The translations under genes and the position numbers were made by a program. Positions 31,636-41,868 of a stretch of DNA of 64,000 bases are shown here, piece by piece (the stretch's first letter is position 1; every line of letters starts with the position of its first letter). The DNA comes from Myxococcales bacterium (lineage in GTDB: Bacteria > Myxococcota > Myxococcia > Myxococcales > Anaeromyxobacteraceae), in assembly GCA_021806645.1 (NCBI GenBank), contig JAJZQX010000009.1:1-64000 (forward strand), given 5' to 3'. Under the pieces are notes generated by a model, which did not search any database, was not told where the DNA came from, and saw only the letters and a list, made by a program, of their open reading frames with translations.

Positions 31636-31932
31636 ATGGCGCGTTCAATCAAGAAGGGCCCGTTCGCCGACAAGCACCTGACCAAGAAGGTCGAGGACGC
31701 GAACAAGGGCAACAAGAAGTCGGTCATCAAGACCTGGTCGCGGCGGAGCACCATCCTGCCCGACTTCGTGGGTCACACCTTCGCCGTGCACAACGGCAAG
31801 AAGTTCGTGCCCGTCTTCGTGACCGAGAACATGGTCGGGCACAAGCTCGGCGAGTTCGCTCCGACCCGCACCTTCGCCGGTCACTCGGCGGAGAAGAAGG
31901 TCGCGACGACCTCCGCGCCGCCCAGGAAGTAG
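31636..31932 (+). CDS. rpsS: 30S ribosomal protein S19
   Basis: 30S head protein, 98 residues. [20 protein letters not shown] at the start and the conserved [27 protein letters not shown] core are present, with a short Ala/Pro C-terminal end. Standard position between rplB and rplV. Confidence 0.97.
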   Translation: MARSIKKGPFADKHLTKKVEDANKGNKKSVIKTWSRRSTILPDFVGHTFAVHNGKKFVPVFVTENMVGHKLGEFAPTRTFAGHSAEKKVATTSAPPRK

Positions 31933-31944
31933 CGAGGAACGGAC

Positions 31945-32379
31945 ATGGCCGAGACAGAGATCAAGAAGACCGTGAAGCGTGAGCGGCGGGCCCCGCCGCT
32001 GCCGCGTTCCCGCCCGAACCGCCCGGCGCCGCCAGCGCCCGGGCCGCATGCCAGCCTGCGCTTCCTGCGGCTGGCCCCGCGCAAGGTCCGCCTGGTGGCC
32101 GACACCATCCGCGGCATGCCGGTCGGCGCCGCGCTGGCGGACCTGAAGTTCCGCCCGCAGTCCGCCGCCAAGCCGCTGGCCAAGCTGCTCCGCTCGGCGG
32201 TCGCCAACGCGGAGGGGAAGGGCGGGCGGGTCGACGTCGACGCGCTCGTCGTCAAGACCCTCACCGTGGACCAGGGGCCGAAGATGCGGCGCTTCATGCC
32301 GCGCGCCATGGGGCGCGCCTTCAAGATCGAGAAGAAGACGAGCCACGTGTACGTGGAACTCGGGACCGCTGGCCGCTAG
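31945..32379 (+). CDS. rplV: 50S ribosomal protein L22 with N-terminal extension
   Basis: Tunnel protein of 144 residues, about 30 longer than E. coli L22. The extra part is an N-terminal basic, Pro-rich stretch ([20 protein letters not shown]). The conserved core starts at [18 protein letters not shown] and ends with the [20 protein letters not shown] beta hairpin that lines the tunnel. Confidence 0.96.
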   Translation: MAETEIKKTVKRERRAPPLPRSRPNRPAPPAPGPHASLRFLRLAPRKVRLVADTIRGMPVGAALADLKFRPQSAAKPLAKLLRSAVANAEGKGGRVDVDALVVKTLTVDQGPKMRRFMPRAMGRAFKIEKKTSHVYVELGTAGR

Positions 32380-32396
32380 CGGCCAAGGAGACGAAC

Positions 32397-33071
32397 GTGG
32401 GTCAAAAAGTCCATCCTATCGGTTTCCGCCTCGGGGTCATCCGGACCTGGGACTCCAAGTGGTACGAGGAGCGGAACTACGCCAAGTGGCTGCACGAGGA
32501 CATCCACCTTCGTGAGTTCGTGAAGGAGAAGCTCGGCGCCGCCGGCGTCTCCCGCGTCGAGATCGAGCGGGCCGCCAACAAGGTCAAGATCAACGTCCAC
32601 ACCGCCCGGCCCGGCATCGTCATCGGCAAGCGCGGCGCCGGGATCGAGACCATCAAGAAGGAGATCCAGGCCCTCACCCAGAGCGAGGTCTACCTGAACG
32701 TCGTCGAGGTCCGGAAGGCCGAGACCGACGCGCAGCTGGTGGCGGAGAACATCTGCACCCAGCTCGAGCGCCGCATCGCCTTCCGCCGCGCGATGAAGAA
32801 GGCGGTCCAGACCGCGCTCAAGTTCGGGGCCAAGGGGATCCGCGTGGCCTGCTCGGGCCGGCTCGGCGGCGCCGAGATCGCGCGCTACGAGTGGTACCGC
32901 GAGGGGCGAGTCCCGCTGCACACGCTCCGCGCCGACATCGACTACGGCTTCGCCGAGGCGAAGACCACCTACGGCAAGATCGGCTGCAAGGTCTGGATCA
33001 TGAAGGGCGAAGTGCTGCCGCAGTCGGCAGCCAACCGCGCTCCTCGCGCCAGCCGCAGCGATCGCGCTTAA
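32397..33071 (+). CDS. rpsC: 30S ribosomal protein S3
   Basis: mRNA-entry protein, 224 residues from GTG 32397 with AAGGAG upstream. [16 protein letters not shown] at the start, a KH domain with the [13 protein letters not shown] motif, and the C-terminal domain ending [23 protein letters not shown]. Normal length. Confidence 0.98.
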   Translation: MGQKVHPIGFRLGVIRTWDSKWYEERNYAKWLHEDIHLREFVKEKLGAAGVSRVEIERAANKVKINVHTARPGIVIGKRGAGIETIKKEIQALTQSEVYLNVVEVRKAETDAQLVAENICTQLERRIAFRRAMKKAVQTALKFGAKGIRVACSGRLGGAEIARYEWYREGRVPLHTLRADIDYGFAEAKTTYGKIGCKVWIMKGEVLPQSAANRAPRASRSDRA

Positions 33072-33092
33072 GGCCAAGGACAGGAGACGGAC

Positions 33093-33509
33093 ATGCTTCA
33101 GCCCGCTCGCACCAAGTACCGCAAGATGATGAAGGGCCGAATGCGGGGCAAGGCCTACCGCGGCTCGGACCTCGCCCAGGGCGAGTACGGCCTGCAGGCC
33201 ACCGAGTGCGGTTACCTGACCGCCCGCCAGATCGAGGCGGCCCGCGTCGCCATCACCCGCTACGTTAAGCGCGGTGGCAAGCTCTGGATCCGGGTCTTCC
33301 CGGACAAGCCCATCACCAAGAAGGCGGCCGAGACCCGCATGGGCACCGGCAAGGGCAACGTGGAGTACTACGTCGCCGTGGTGAAGCCGGGCCGCATGCT
33401 CTACGAGATGGAGGGCTGCGACGACGCCACCGCCAAGAAGGCGTTCGGCCTGGCGGCCCACAAGCTCCCGGTGTCCACCAAGCTCGTCAAGCGCGGCGCG
33501 ACGCTGTAG
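33093..33509 (+). CDS. rplP: 50S ribosomal protein L16
   Basis: Large-subunit protein near the A and P sites, 138 residues. [19 protein letters not shown] at the start, then [21 protein letters not shown] and [18 protein letters not shown]. Normal length and place. Confidence 0.98.
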   Translation: MLQPARTKYRKMMKGRMRGKAYRGSDLAQGEYGLQATECGYLTARQIEAARVAITRYVKRGGKLWIRVFPDKPITKKAAETRMGTGKGNVEYYVAVVKPGRMLYEMEGCDDATAKKAFGLAAHKLPVSTKLVKRGATL

Positions 33510-33522
33510 GAGAGGGGATCTC

Positions 33523-33741
33523 ATGGCCACGGTGAAGGAGCTGGGTTCGCTGTCGAAGCAGGAGCTGGTCGCTCGCGCGGCCGAGCTCAAGAAGAGCCTC
33601 TTCGAGCTCAAGAACAAGGCGTCGACGGGCGTGCTCGACTCGACCGCCGAGCTGACCAAGACCCGCCGCGAGGTGGCCCGCTGCCTGACGGTGGCGCGTG
33701 CCAAGGACCTCCCGGCCAAGGCCAGGAAGGCGAAGGAGTGA
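33523..33741 (+). CDS. rpmC: 50S ribosomal protein L29
   Basis: Small helical tunnel-exit protein, 72 residues, two long helices. [20 protein letters not shown] and the conserved [14 protein letters not shown] are seen. Its last codons contain the AAGGAG site used by rpsQ. Confidence 0.95.
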   Translation: MATVKELGSLSKQELVARAAELKKSLFELKNKASTGVLDSTAELTKTRREVARCLTVARAKDLPAKARKAKE

Positions 33742-33746
33742 CGGAC

Positions 33747-34007
33747 ATGGAGCGCGGAAACCGGAAGTCCCGGGTCGGTGTGGTGCTGTCCAACAAGATG
33801 ACCAAGACGGTGGTCGTCAAGGTGGAGCGCCGCGTGCCGGACCGGAAGTACGGAAAGATCGTCACCCAGGCCAAGAAGTTCAAGGCGCACGACGAGAAGC
33901 AGGAGTGCCACCCGGGCGACAAGGTCCGGATGGTCGAGACTCGTCCGATGTCGAAGGACAAGCACTGGCGGGTCGTCGAGATCATCGAGAAGGCGACGGA
34001 GGTGTAG
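33747..34007 (+). CDS. rpsQ: 30S ribosomal protein S17
   Basis: OB-fold 16S rRNA-binding protein, 86 residues from ATG 33747, with AAGGAG 9 bases upstream. A GTG at 33738 overlaps rpmC but abuts that site and adds residues not typical of S17. Core [23 protein letters not shown] and the [23 protein letters not shown] segment are as expected. Confidence 0.96.
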   Translation: MERGNRKSRVGVVLSNKMTKTVVVKVERRVPDRKYGKIVTQAKKFKAHDEKQECHPGDKVRMVETRPMSKDKHWRVVEIIEKATEV

Positions 34008-34009
34008 CC

Positions 34010-34378
34010 GTGATCCAGATGCAGACGATCCTCGACGTGGCCGACAACTCCGGCGCCAAGAAGGTGATGTGCATCAAGGTGCTCGGCGGGTCGAAGCGGC
34101 GGTACGCTTCGCTCGGCGACGTCATCGTGGTGTCGGTCAAGGAGGCCATCCCGCAGGCCAAGGTGAAGAAGGGCGAGGTGGCTCGCGCCGTCATCGTCCG
34201 CACCGCCCGCGAGGTGAAGCGGCCGGACGGCAGCTACATCCGCTTCGACGGCAACAGCGCGGTCCTCATCAACAAGGACCTGGAGCCGGTCGGCACCCGC
34301 ATCTTCGGCCCGGTCGCTCGCGAGCTGCGGGCCCGCAAGTTCATGAAGATCATCAGCCTGGCGCCGGAGGTCCTGTAA
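34010..34378 (+). CDS. rplN: 50S ribosomal protein L14
   Basis: Large-subunit interface protein, exactly the usual 122 residues from GTG 34010, two bases after the rpsQ stop. [20 protein letters not shown] at the start and [24 protein letters not shown] (conserved end) are clear. Confidence 0.97.
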   Translation: MIQMQTILDVADNSGAKKVMCIKVLGGSKRRYASLGDVIVVSVKEAIPQAKVKKGEVARAVIVRTAREVKRPDGSYIRFDGNSAVLINKDLEPVGTRIFGPVARELRARKFMKIISLAPEVL

Positions 34379-34380
34379 CC

Positions 34381-34695
34381 ATGCCTGTCATCCGCAAGGG
34401 CGACACCGTCAAGGTGATCGCCGGCAAGGAGAAGGGGAAGACCGGGAGCGTGCTGGAGGTCCTCCGCGAGGAGGGGCGCGTCCGGATCGAGAAGCTCATG
34501 ATGGTGAAGCGCCACGTCCGGAAGGGCCGCAGCCAGGCCAGCCCGGAGGGCGGCATCGTCGAGAAGGCCGGCACCGTCGCCATCTCCAACGTGATGGTGG
34601 TGGCCGGCGACAAGCCGGTCCGCCTCGAGAAGGTGGCCCGCGAGCTGGGCGCCAAGGAAAAGGCCCGCCTGGCCAGGCGCCAGGCGGCCAGGTAG
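34381..34695 (+). CDS. rplX: 50S ribosomal protein L24
   Basis: Assembly-initiating large-subunit protein, 104 residues. The KOW motif lies at the N-terminus ([20 protein letters not shown]). Start is two bases after the rplN stop, so translation is coupled. A 64-base gap follows before rplE. Confidence 0.96.
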   Translation: MPVIRKGDTVKVIAGKEKGKTGSVLEVLREEGRVRIEKLMMVKRHVRKGRSQASPEGGIVEKAGTVAISNVMVVAGDKPVRLEKVARELGAKEKARLARRQAAR

Positions 34696-34759
34696 GCAGT
34701 CCAACGCATCGCCCGGCACTCACGCAGGCGCCGGCCGAAGGCAAGAGGAGAGACGAACC

Positions 34760-35302
34760 ATGGCAGCGCGATTGAAGGAGCGGTACGAGAAGGAAGTCCG
34801 CCCCGCCCTGATGAAGGAGTTCGGGTACGGCAACCCGATGCAGGCCCCTCGCCTCGAGAAGATCGTGGTGAACATGGGGCTGGGCGAGGCCATCAACAAC
34901 GGCAAGATCATCGACGCCTCGGTGGCCCAGCTGGCCTCCATCACCGGCCAGAAGCCGGTGGTGACCAAGGCGCGGAAGTCGATCGCCAACTTCAAGCTGC
35001 GCCAGGGCCAGAGCATCGGCGCCATGGTCACGCTGCGCGGTGACCGGATGTACGAGTTCTTCGACCGCCTGGTCTCCATCGCTCTGCCACGCGTCCGTGA
35101 CTTCAAGGGCGTGTCGCCCAAGGCCTTCGACGGCAAGGGCAACTACACGCTGGGCGTCCGCGAGCAGATCATCTTCCCCGAGATCAACTACGACCAGGTC
35201 GAGAAGATCAAGGGGCTGAACATCACCGTGGTGACGACGGCCCGTGACGACGAGGGGGGGCGCGCCCTGCTCCGCTTCCTCGGCATGCCGTTCCGCACCT
35301 AA
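34760..35302 (+). CDS. rplE: 50S ribosomal protein L5
   Basis: 5S rRNA-binding protein, 180 residues. [20 protein letters not shown], the [11 protein letters not shown] segment, the conserved Arg-Gly-rich [14 protein letters not shown] and the C-terminal [10 protein letters not shown] are present. Start behind AAGAGGAGAG. Confidence 0.98.
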   Translation: MAARLKERYEKEVRPALMKEFGYGNPMQAPRLEKIVVNMGLGEAINNGKIIDASVAQLASITGQKPVVTKARKSIANFKLRQGQSIGAMVTLRGDRMYEFFDRLVSIALPRVRDFKGVSPKAFDGKGNYTLGVREQIIFPEINYDQVEKIKGLNITVVTTARDDEGGRALLRFLGMPFRT

Positions 35303-35326
35303 GCCGCAGGGGATCAGGAGAACACC

Positions 35327-35512
35327 ATGGCCAAGCTTTCCAAGATGGCGCAGGCCAAGCGCAAGCTGAAGTTTCCGGTGCGGCAGTACAACCGCTGCCC
35401 GCTCTGCGGCCGGCCGCGCGCCTTCCTCCGCAAGTTCCAGATGTGCCGGCTCTGCTTCCGCAAGCGGGCGCTGCAGGGCGAGATCACCGGCGTCATCAAG
35501 TCGAGCTGGTAA
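35327..35512 (+). CDS. rpsZ: 30S ribosomal protein S14, zinc-binding type
   Basis: 61-residue short S14 with two Cys pairs ([10 protein letters not shown] and CRLCFRKRA), the zinc-ribbon form rather than the longer Cys-free form. A zinc-free paralogue elsewhere in the genome is possible but not visible here. Normal place between rplE and rpsH. Confidence 0.95.
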   Translation: MAKLSKMAQAKRKLKFPVRQYNRCPLCGRPRAFLRKFQMCRLCFRKRALQGEITGVIKSSW

Positions 35513-35524
35513 GGGAGATCTTCG

Positions 35525-35923
35525 ATGAGCTTTACCGATCCCATTGGCGACATGCTGACGCGTATTCGCAACGCCTCGTCGGCACGTCACGAGAAGGTGC
35601 TGATGCCGGCCTCGGGCCTGAAGCTGCGCCTGGCGGAGGTCCTCAAGAGCGAGGGCTTCATCCAGGACTTCGTCCGGCACGAGGATGGCGTCCAGGGCAC
35701 CATCACCATCATCCTGAAGTACGGTCCGGACCGCGAGCCGGCCATCAGCGACATCAAGCGGGTCAGCAAGCCCGGCCTGCGTCGCTACGTGGCCACCGAG
35801 GGGATTCCTCGCGTCCTCAACGGCCTCGGCGTCGCCATCCTGTCCACCAGCAAGGGACTGATGGTTGACCGGGAGGCTCGCAAGCAGAAGGTCGGCGGCG
35901 AGCTGATCTGCACGGTTTGGTAA
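35525..35923 (+). CDS. rpsH: 30S ribosomal protein S8
   Basis: Central-domain 16S rRNA-binding protein, 132 residues. [22 protein letters not shown] at the start and the C-terminal [26 protein letters not shown] end are typical. In E. coli S8 represses the spc operon at rplE; no such site was identified here. Confidence 0.98.
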   Translation: MSFTDPIGDMLTRIRNASSARHEKVLMPASGLKLRLAEVLKSEGFIQDFVRHEDGVQGTITIILKYGPDREPAISDIKRVSKPGLRRYVATEGIPRVLNGLGVAILSTSKGLMVDREARKQKVGGELICTVW

Positions 35924-35933
35924 GGGAGCCGAC

Positions 35934-36476
35934 ATGTCCCGCATCGGCAAGCTGCCAGTCAAGATTCCCGAGAAGGTCAAGGTGGCCGTCACCGGCACCA
36001 CGGTCAGGGTCGAGGGGCCCAAGGGCAAGATGTCCCTGGCCTTCAACCCGGTGATGAAGGTCGAGGTCGGCAACGGCGAGGTGCGGGTTTCGCGCCCCGA
36101 CGACAGCCGCCTCGCCAAGGGGCTGCACGGCCTCACCCGCACCCTGGTGCGCAACGCCATCGACGGCGTCACCAAGGGCTACGAGCGCACCCTGGAGATC
36201 AACGGCGTCGGCTACAAGGCCGAGGGCAAGGGGAAGGAGATCAACTTCACCCTGGGCTTCTCGCACCCGGTGGTCTTCAAGCTCCCCGAGGGGGTGACCG
36301 CCGAGGTGGACCCCAAGCAGACCCGCGTGGTCATCAAGGGGGTCGACAAGCACCTGCTCGGCCTCACCGCCGCCAAGATCCGCGCGCTTCGCCCGCCCGA
36401 GCCGTACAAGGGCAAGGGCATCAAGTACGCGGAAGAGATCGTCCGTCGCAAGGAAGGCAAGACCGGCGCGGCGTAA
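35934..36476 (+). CDS. rplF: 50S ribosomal protein L6
   Basis: Large-subunit protein near the GTPase centre, 180 residues with two similar alpha-beta domains. MSRIGKLPVKIPEKVKV at the start, and the conserved RPPEPYKGKGIKYAEE segment at the end are clear. Confidence 0.98.
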   Translation: MSRIGKLPVKIPEKVKVAVTGTTVRVEGPKGKMSLAFNPVMKVEVGNGEVRVSRPDDSRLAKGLHGLTRTLVRNAIDGVTKGYERTLEINGVGYKAEGKGKEINFTLGFSHPVVFKLPEGVTAEVDPKQTRVVIKGVDKHLLGLTAAKIRALRPPEPYKGKGIKYAEEIVRRKEGKTGAA

Positions 36477-36535
36477 GCCCCGCCCCCCACCACTCATGCG
36501 GCGGCTGAGCCGTCGCCGCCGCAAGGAGGAGCAAC

Positions 36536-36895
36536 ATGGCACAGAAGGTGACGTCGCGCGAAAAGCGCAAGGCCCGCATCCGCAGGAAGATCTCCGGCAC
36601 CGCGGCGCGTCCGCGGCTGACGGTCTACCGGAGCCTCAAGCACATGTACGCGCAGCTGGTGGACGACGTGGCCGGGACCACCCTGGTCAGCATCGGCAGC
36701 ACCACCAAGGGGCTCAAGGACGAGGTCTCCGAGGACGACAAGACCGCCGCCGCCAAGAAGGTCGGCACGGCGCTCGCCAAGGCCGCCCTGGCGAAGGGGA
36801 TCACCGCCGTGGTCTTCGACCGCAACGGCTTCGACTACCACGGCCGCGTCGCGGCCATTGCCGCCGGCGCGCGCGAGGGTGGGCTGCTCTTCTAG
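36536..36895 (+). CDS. rplR: 50S ribosomal protein L18
   Basis: 5S rRNA-binding protein, 119 residues. Basic N-terminus, then [20 protein letters not shown] and the C-terminal [33 protein letters not shown] ribosome-binding site precedes the ATG. Confidence 0.97.
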   Translation: MAQKVTSREKRKARIRRKISGTAARPRLTVYRSLKHMYAQLVDDVAGTTLVSIGSTTKGLKDEVSEDDKTAAAKKVGTALAKAALAKGITAVVFDRNGFDYHGRVAAIAAGAREGGLLF

Positions 36896-36922
36896 GCACC
36901 CGCCAGCAAAGGATCGGAACTC

Positions 36923-37426
36923 ATGGCTGCTCCCATCAACGCGAACGATCTGGATCTCTCCGACCGTGTCGTCCACATCAACCGTGTCGCCAAGGTCGTC
37001 AAGGGCGGCCGGCGCTTCAGCTTCTCGGCGCTGGTCGTGGTCGGCGACGGGCAGGGGCACGTCGGCGTCGGTCTCGGCAAGGCCAACGAGGTCCCCGAGG
37101 CCATCCGCAAGGGCGGAGACCAGGCCAAGAAGCACCTCTTCAAGGTCCCGCTCTTCGGCACCACCATCCCGCACGAGGTGCTCGGGCACTTCGGCGCCGG
37201 CTGGGTGCTGCTGAAGCCGGCCGGCGAGGGCACCGGCGTGATCGCCGGCGGCGCCGTCCGCGCCGTCCTGGAGGCGGCCGGGGTCCGCAACGTGCTCACC
37301 AAGTGCCAGGGTTCGCGCAACCCGCACAACGTCCTCAAGGCGACCGTGGCCGGCCTGAAGCGGCTCCGCACCGCCGAAGACGCCGCCAGGCGTCGCGGCA
37401 AGACCCTCGCCGAGATCCAGGGTTAG
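36923..37426 (+). CDS. rpsE: 30S ribosomal protein S5
   Basis: Decoding-fidelity protein, 167 residues. [29 protein letters not shown] opens the double-stranded RNA-binding fold, and [23 protein letters not shown] with [12 protein letters not shown] closes the conserved region. Confidence 0.98.
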   Translation: MAAPINANDLDLSDRVVHINRVAKVVKGGRRFSFSALVVVGDGQGHVGVGLGKANEVPEAIRKGGDQAKKHLFKVPLFGTTIPHEVLGHFGAGWVLLKPAGEGTGVIAGGAVRAVLEAAGVRNVLTKCQGSRNPHNVLKATVAGLKRLRTAEDAARRRGKTLAEIQG

Positions 37427-37434
37427 GAGCAACC

Positions 37435-37668
37435 ATGGCTGCCATCAAGGTGAAGCTGGTCAAGGGGCTGTCCGGAATCTCGGCCGACCACCGGGCCACG
37501 GTCGTGGGGCTCGGCCTCAAGAAGACCAACTCGGTGAAGCTCCTCCCCGACACGCCCCAGACCGTGGGGATGATCTCCAAGGTGTCCTACCTGATCGAGT
37601 GGGAGCGTGTCGACGCTCCCGCCCCGGCCGGCCGCAAGGCCCGCAAGAAGGCGGCGGCGCGCTCGTAG
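37435..37668 (+). CDS. rpmD: 50S ribosomal protein L30
   Basis: Small large-subunit protein of 77 residues, about 18 longer than E. coli L30. The core [28 protein letters not shown] is conserved, followed by a basic Ala-Lys tail ([12 protein letters not shown]). The ATG follows GGAGCAACC eight bases after rpsE. Confidence 0.94.
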   Translation: MAAIKVKLVKGLSGISADHRATVVGLGLKKTNSVKLLPDTPQTVGMISKVSYLIEWERVDAPAPAGRKARKKAAARS

Positions 37669-37698
37669 CGCGGCCCCGTGCTAGAAGGAGAATTCCCC

Positions 37699-38196
37699 AT
37701 GTCGCTCAATTCACTGAAGGTGCCGAAGGGCGCCACCAAGGTCCGCAAGCGCGTGGGTCGTGGCCAGGGCTCCGGCCTCGGCAAGACGGCCGGCCGCGGC
37801 GCCAAGGGCCAGAAGGCCCGCACCGGCAACATGCGCTTCGCCGGCTTCGAAGGCGGCCAGATGCCGCTGCAGCGGCGCCTCCCCAAGTTCGGGTTCAAGA
37901 ACGTCTTCCGGCGAGTCTACGCCGAGGTCCAGGTCGGTGACCTCGAGGGGCTCACCGGGGTGGTGGACGAGAAGGCCCTCAAGGCGGCCAGGCTCGTCCA
38001 CGGCCGCTTCGACGGCGTGGTGGTGCTCGGCAGCGGCGAGCTGACCAGCAAGGTCACCGTGAAGGTGGAGCGGGTCACCGCCGGGGCGCGCGCCATCATC
38101 GAGAAGGCCGGCGGCTCCGTGGAGCTGGTCCCGGCGCCGGTGACGAAGCACGAGAAGGCCAAGGCGGCGAAGCGGGCCGCTTCGGTCAAGGCGTAG
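37699..38196 (+). CDS. rplO: 50S ribosomal protein L15
   Basis: Late-assembly large-subunit protein, 165 residues. Gly/Arg-rich N-terminus ([25 protein letters not shown] split normally), then [17 protein letters not shown]. The ATG at 37699 follows AAGGAG. A TTG-like upstream extension was rejected. A Lys/Ala tail adds length. Confidence 0.97.
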   Translation: MSLNSLKVPKGATKVRKRVGRGQGSGLGKTAGRGAKGQKARTGNMRFAGFEGGQMPLQRRLPKFGFKNVFRRVYAEVQVGDLEGLTGVVDEKALKAARLVHGRFDGVVVLGSGELTSKVTVKVERVTAGARAIIEKAGGSVELVPAPVTKHEKAKAAKRAASVKA

Positions 38197-38223
38197 GACC
38201 GGGGCGGGAAAGAGGGGATCCGA

Positions 38224-39558
38224 ATGGCGAGCGGGCTGACCAACATCTTCCGGATTCCCGAGCTGCGAAAGCGGCTCCTCTTCTCGCTCGGGATGCTGGC
38301 CGTCTACCGGCTCGGCATCTTCGTGACCACCCCGGGCGTGGATCGGGTCGCCATGCGGCGGGTGGTCTCGCAGGGCAGCCTGCTCGGCCTGCTCAACTTC
38401 TTCTCCGGCGGTGCGCTCGAGCAGCTCTCCATCTTCGCCCTCGGCATCATGCCGTACGTCTCCGCCTCCATCATCCTGCAGCTGCTCACGGTGGTGTACG
38501 CGCCGCTCGAGAAGCTGCAGAAGGAGGGGGAGCTTGGGCGCCGCAAGATCACCCAGTACACGCGCTACGGCACGGTGGTCCTCTCGGCCATCCAGGGCTA
38601 CGGCATCTCCACCTACCTGGAGACGCTGCGTGACTCGACCGGCCTCTCGGTGGTCGCCGAGCCGGGCTGGGGCTTCCGGCTCATGACCATGGTCTCGCTG
38701 GCCGCCGGCACCGCCTTCATCATGTGGATGGGCGAGCAGATCACCGAGCGTGGCATCGGCAACGGCATCTCGCTGGTGATCTTCGCCGGCATCGTGGCCC
38801 GCGTCCCGGCCGCCGCCTACCAGACCTTCATGGCCTACCGGGCTCCCGGATCGCAGGTGACCGAGCTCGGCCTCCTCATCCTCGCCATCGTGATGATGGT
38901 GGTCATCGGCGTCATCGTGTTCGTGGAGCGCGGCCAGCGCCGCATCCCCATCCAGTACGCCAAGCGGGTGGTGGGCCGGAAGGCGTACGGCGGGCAGTCG
39001 ACGCACCTGCCGCTCAAGGTCAACACCTCGGGCGTCATCCCGCCCATCTTCGCCAGCTCGCTGCTGCTCTTCCCGGCCACGCTGGCCGGCTGGTTCCCGT
39101 TCCTCGGCGCGCTGCAGACGGCGCTCTCGCCGGGGACCTGGATCTACAACGTGGTCTACGTCGGGCTGATCATCTTCTTCGCCTACTTCTACACGGCGGT
39201 GACCTTCAACCCGGTAGACGTGGCCGACAACCTCAAGAAGAACGGTGGCTACATCCCGGGCATCCGGCCGGGCAAGAACACCGCCACCTACATCGACCAC
39301 GTCCTGTCGCGCATCACCTTCGGCGGGGCGATGTACCTGGCGGTCATCTGCGTGCTGCCGACCATCATCACCAGCGAGTTCGGCGTCACCTTCTACTTCG
39401 GCGGCACCTCGCTGCTCATCGTGGTCGGCGTGGCTCTCGACACCGTGCAGCAGATCGAGGGGCACCTCATCACGCGGCACTACGAGGGGTTCACCGGGCC
39501 GCGCGGCCCCCGCATCCGTGGCCGACGTCTCGGGGCCGACCAGCCCGCCAGCGCCTGA
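38224..39558 (+). CDS. secY: Preprotein translocase subunit SecY
   Basis: Channel protein of the Sec translocon, 444 residues with the ten expected membrane helices. Conserved features include the plug region near the N-terminus, the cytoplasmic loop with [10 protein letters not shown], and the [23 protein letters not shown] segment. Its usual neighbours rplO and adk flank it. The C-terminus ([18 protein letters not shown]) is slightly longer and basic. Confidence 0.98.
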   Translation: MASGLTNIFRIPELRKRLLFSLGMLAVYRLGIFVTTPGVDRVAMRRVVSQGSLLGLLNFFSGGALEQLSIFALGIMPYVSASIILQLLTVVYAPLEKLQKEGELGRRKITQYTRYGTVVLSAIQGYGISTYLETLRDSTGLSVVAEPGWGFRLMTMVSLAAGTAFIMWMGEQITERGIGNGISLVIFAGIVARVPAAAYQTFMAYRAPGSQVTELGLLILAIVMMVVIGVIVFVERGQRRIPIQYAKRVVGRKAYGGQSTHLPLKVNTSGVIPPIFASSLLLFPATLAGWFPFLGALQTALSPGTWIYNVVYVGLIIFFAYFYTAVTFNPVDVADNLKKNGGYIPGIRPGKNTATYIDHVLSRITFGGAMYLAVICVLPTIITSEFGVTFYFGGTSLLIVVGVALDTVQQIEGHLITRHYEGFTGPRGPRIRGRRLGADQPASA

Positions 39559-39607
39559 TCCGTCCGGGCCCGCTCCCGGGCTGCGGCGGCAACGCGAGAG
39601 GGAACAC

Positions 39608-40252
39608 GTGATCCTGATCCTGCTCGGACCTCCCGGCGCCGGGAAGGGGACCCAGGCCAAGCTGCTGGCCTCGGCCCTCGGCATCCCGCACATCTCCACC
39701 GGCGACATGTTCCGCGACCACAAGGCGCGTGGGACGGAGCTCGGCAAGAAGATCCAGGCCATCATGGACTCGGGTGGCCTGGTCACCGACGACATCACCA
39801 ACACCATGGTCGACGAGCGGCTCTCCCGCGCCGACGTGATGTCCGGCTGCATCCTCGACGGCTACCCCCGCACCGTCGGACAGGCCGAGCACCTCGACGG
39901 GCTGCTGAAGAAGCTGGGGCGCACGGTCGGCAAGGTGCTCTCCTACGAGGTGTCGGAGGACGCGCTGGTGGATCGCATTGGCGGTCGCCGCACCTGTCCG
40001 ACCTGCGGCGCCGTCTACCACCTCACGCAGAACCCGTCGAAGTCGGTGGGGCGCTGCGACAAGGAGGGCGCGACGCTGGTGCAGCGCGAGGACGACAAGC
40101 CGGCGAAGATCCGGACGCGCATGCAGGAGTACGCCGTCAAGACGGCGCCCCTCAAGGCCCACTACGCCTCGCGTGGGCAGGTGATCGAGCTCGACGGGCT
40201 CGGTGCCCCCGGGGCCATCCTCGCAGAGACGCGCCGCCGGCTCGGCCGCTGA
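39608..40252 (+). CDS. adk: Adenylate kinase
   Basis: Interconverts ATP, AMP and ADP; 214 residues from GTG 39608 preceded by GAGAGGG. P-loop GPPGAGKGTQ at residues 7-16 and DGYPRTVGQA are clear. It has the long lid form with Cys ligands in RTCPTCGAVYH and CDKEGA, so it probably carries a structural zinc with Cys3-Asp ligation. Confidence 0.96.
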   Translation: MILILLGPPGAGKGTQAKLLASALGIPHISTGDMFRDHKARGTELGKKIQAIMDSGGLVTDDITNTMVDERLSRADVMSGCILDGYPRTVGQAEHLDGLLKKLGRTVGKVLSYEVSEDALVDRIGGRRTCPTCGAVYHLTQNPSKSVGRCDKEGATLVQREDDKPAKIRTRMQEYAVKTAPLKAHYASRGQVIELDGLGAPGAILAETRRRLGR

Positions 40253-40270
40253 CCGGTTCACGAAACGTCA

Positions 40271-41077
40271 ATGGACGCGCGCTCGGGCGAACGGATCGTG
40301 GTGAAGTCTCCCGAGGAGATCGTGCTCCTGCGCGCCGCCTGCCGCGTGGTGGCCGAGGTGCTCGCCGAGCTGCGCTCCGCGATCGCACCCGGAGTCACGA
40401 CGCTCGAGCTCGACCGGCTCGCCGAGGCCGGCGCGCGGAGGCGCGGCGCCGAACCGGCCTTCAAGGGCTACCACGGCTACCCGGCCTCGCTCTGCGCGTC
40501 GGTCAACGAGGAGGTGGTGCACGGCATCCCGTCGGCGGCCAGGGTGCTGCGCGTGGGCGACGTCATCGGCCTCGACTTCGGCGTGGTGCTCGACGGGTTC
40601 TACGGCGACGCCGCGATCACCGTGCCCGTGGGCCGGGTCAGCGAAGAGGCGCGCCGGCTGCTGGAGGTCACCAGCGAGGCGCTGGCGGCGGCGGTCGAAG
40701 AGGCCCGGCCCGACCGGCGGGTGGGCGACCTGGGCGCCGCGGTGCAGCGCTGCGCGGAACGGCACGGCTTCTCGGTGGTGCGCGACTTCGTCGGCCACGG
40801 CATCGGCCGCCGGCTCCACGAACCGCCCCAGATCCCCAACTTTGGCACTCCCGGCACCGGGCCAAGGCTGCGGGCCGGAATGGCCCTGGCCATCGAGCCG
40901 ATGGTCAACGCCGGTGGGTTCGAGGTCGACACCCGCGATGACGGCTGGACCGCCTACACCGTCGACGGGGGGCTGTCCGCCCATTTCGAGCACACGGTGC
41001 TCATCACCGAAAAAGGTCCAGAAATCCTTACGTTGACTCCAGATGCCTCCTCGGGGGCACCTGGCGGCACGGGTTGA
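40271..41077 (+). CDS. map: Methionine aminopeptidase, type I
   Basis: Removes N-terminal Met from new proteins; 268 residues. Metal ligands: two Asp in GLDFGVVLDGFYGDAA, His in FVGHGIGRRLHEPPQIPN, Glu in LAIEPMV and Glu in FEHTVLIT. ATG 40271 is used; a good ribosome-binding site is not clear. It is the last gene before the gap where infA would be expected. Confidence 0.95.
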   Translation: MDARSGERIVVKSPEEIVLLRAACRVVAEVLAELRSAIAPGVTTLELDRLAEAGARRRGAEPAFKGYHGYPASLCASVNEEVVHGIPSAARVLRVGDVIGLDFGVVLDGFYGDAAITVPVGRVSEEARRLLEVTSEALAAAVEEARPDRRVGDLGAAVQRCAERHGFSVVRDFVGHGIGRRLHEPPQIPNFGTPGTGPRLRAGMALAIEPMVNAGGFEVDTRDDGWTAYTVDGGLSAHFEHTVLITEKGPEILTLTPDASSGAPGGTG

Positions 41078-41304
41078 GCCGTTGGGGCTGATTCCCGGTT
41101 CAAGGCGGTCGCTTGCACCAGAAAAAGCCCTGTGTTAAAGAGCCGCCTCCGCAAAGCCGCGTGCAGGACGCGGCCCATCCGGGAAAACCCGGAGAATTTC
41201 GGGCGGTTTGACAGCGAGAGCGCGAAGGCTCTCACCGCCGATCCCGCCGGATGCCGCGGCGGGGTTTTCGTCCTCAGATGGCGCAGTCCAGGGAGGCGTC
41301 GGTC
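41078..41304 (+). other. map-rpmJ gap: hairpins, no infA
   Basis: 227 bases with no plausible infA frame. In order: a hairpin CCGGG-AAAA-CCCGG (41179-41192), a TTGACA at 41208-41213 without a good -10, a hairpin GAGAGC / GCTCTC (41216-41221 and 41228-41233), then an intrinsic terminator at 41243-41268. This suggests transcription is interrupted or controlled between the spc part and rpmJ-rpsM. Confidence 0.6.
41243..41268 (+). terminator. Intrinsic terminator or attenuator before rpmJ
   Basis: CCCGCC (41243-41248) pairs with GGCGGG (41258-41263) across a nine-base loop, followed by GTTTTC. It lies about 37 bases before rpmJ and downstream of a TTGACA box, so it may be an attenuator of the alpha operon. 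Confidence 0.7.
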
Positions 41305-41421
41305 ATGAAGGTCCGCGCGTCGGTCAAGAAGATTTGCGACAAGTGCAAGGTCATCAAGCGCAAGGGCACCGTGCGGATCATCTGCCCGGCCAACCCCCGT
41401 CACAAGCAGCGCCAGGGCTAG
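41305..41421 (+). CDS. rpmJ: 50S ribosomal protein L36, zinc-binding type
   Basis: 38-residue protein, [20 protein letters not shown] at the start. Zinc ligands C11, C14, C27 and H33 are present, so this is the C+ form. GGGAGG at 41291-41296 supports ATG 41305; an in-frame ATG at 41278 would add nine residues foreign to the family. Confidence 0.95.
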   Translation: MKVRASVKKICDKCKVIKRKGTVRIICPANPRHKQRQG

Positions 41422-41448
41422 CCCGGCGCGAGACTGGAGAGTAGACGA

Positions 41449-41838
41449 ATGGCTCGCATCGCTGGCGTCGACCTTCCCCGCGAGAAGCGGATCGAGGTCA
41501 GCCTGCAGTACATCTACGGAATCGGCCGGACCACCGCGGCGGCGCTGCTCGACCGCGCCAAGGTAGACGTGGCCACCCGCACCAAGGACCTGACGGACGA
41601 CGAGGTCCGCCGCATCCGCGAGGCCATCGAGCAGTCGCTCAAGGTGGAGGGTGACCTCCGCCGCGAGATCTCGATGAACATCAAGCGGCTCATGGACCTC
41701 GGCTGCTACCGCGGCCTGCGTCACCGCAAGGGGCTGCCGGTCCGCGGCCAGCGCACCCACACCAACGCCCGCACGCGCAAGGGCCCGAAGAAGGGGCTGG
41801 TCCGCAAGGCCCCCACCGCGGCGCCGGCGCCGAAGTAG
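41449..41838 (+). CDS. rpsM: 30S ribosomal protein S13
   Basis: 30S head protein bridging to the 50S subunit, 129 residues. [26 protein letters not shown] at the start (helix-two-turn-helix), and the conserved [23 protein letters not shown] segment. The C-terminus ends in a Lys/Ala/Pro tail. Confidence 0.98.
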   Translation: MARIAGVDLPREKRIEVSLQYIYGIGRTTAAALLDRAKVDVATRTKDLTDDEVRRIREAIEQSLKVEGDLRREISMNIKRLMDLGCYRGLRHRKGLPVRGQRTHTNARTRKGPKKGLVRKAPTAAPAPK

Positions 41839-41868
41839 CGCCGCCTTTCAATCATCGGAGAACGACGA

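Noticed and set aside
41208-41213. TTGACA before rpmJ as a full promoter
   Set aside because: No acceptable -10 hexamer occurs at 15-19 bases; only noted as part of the leader region.
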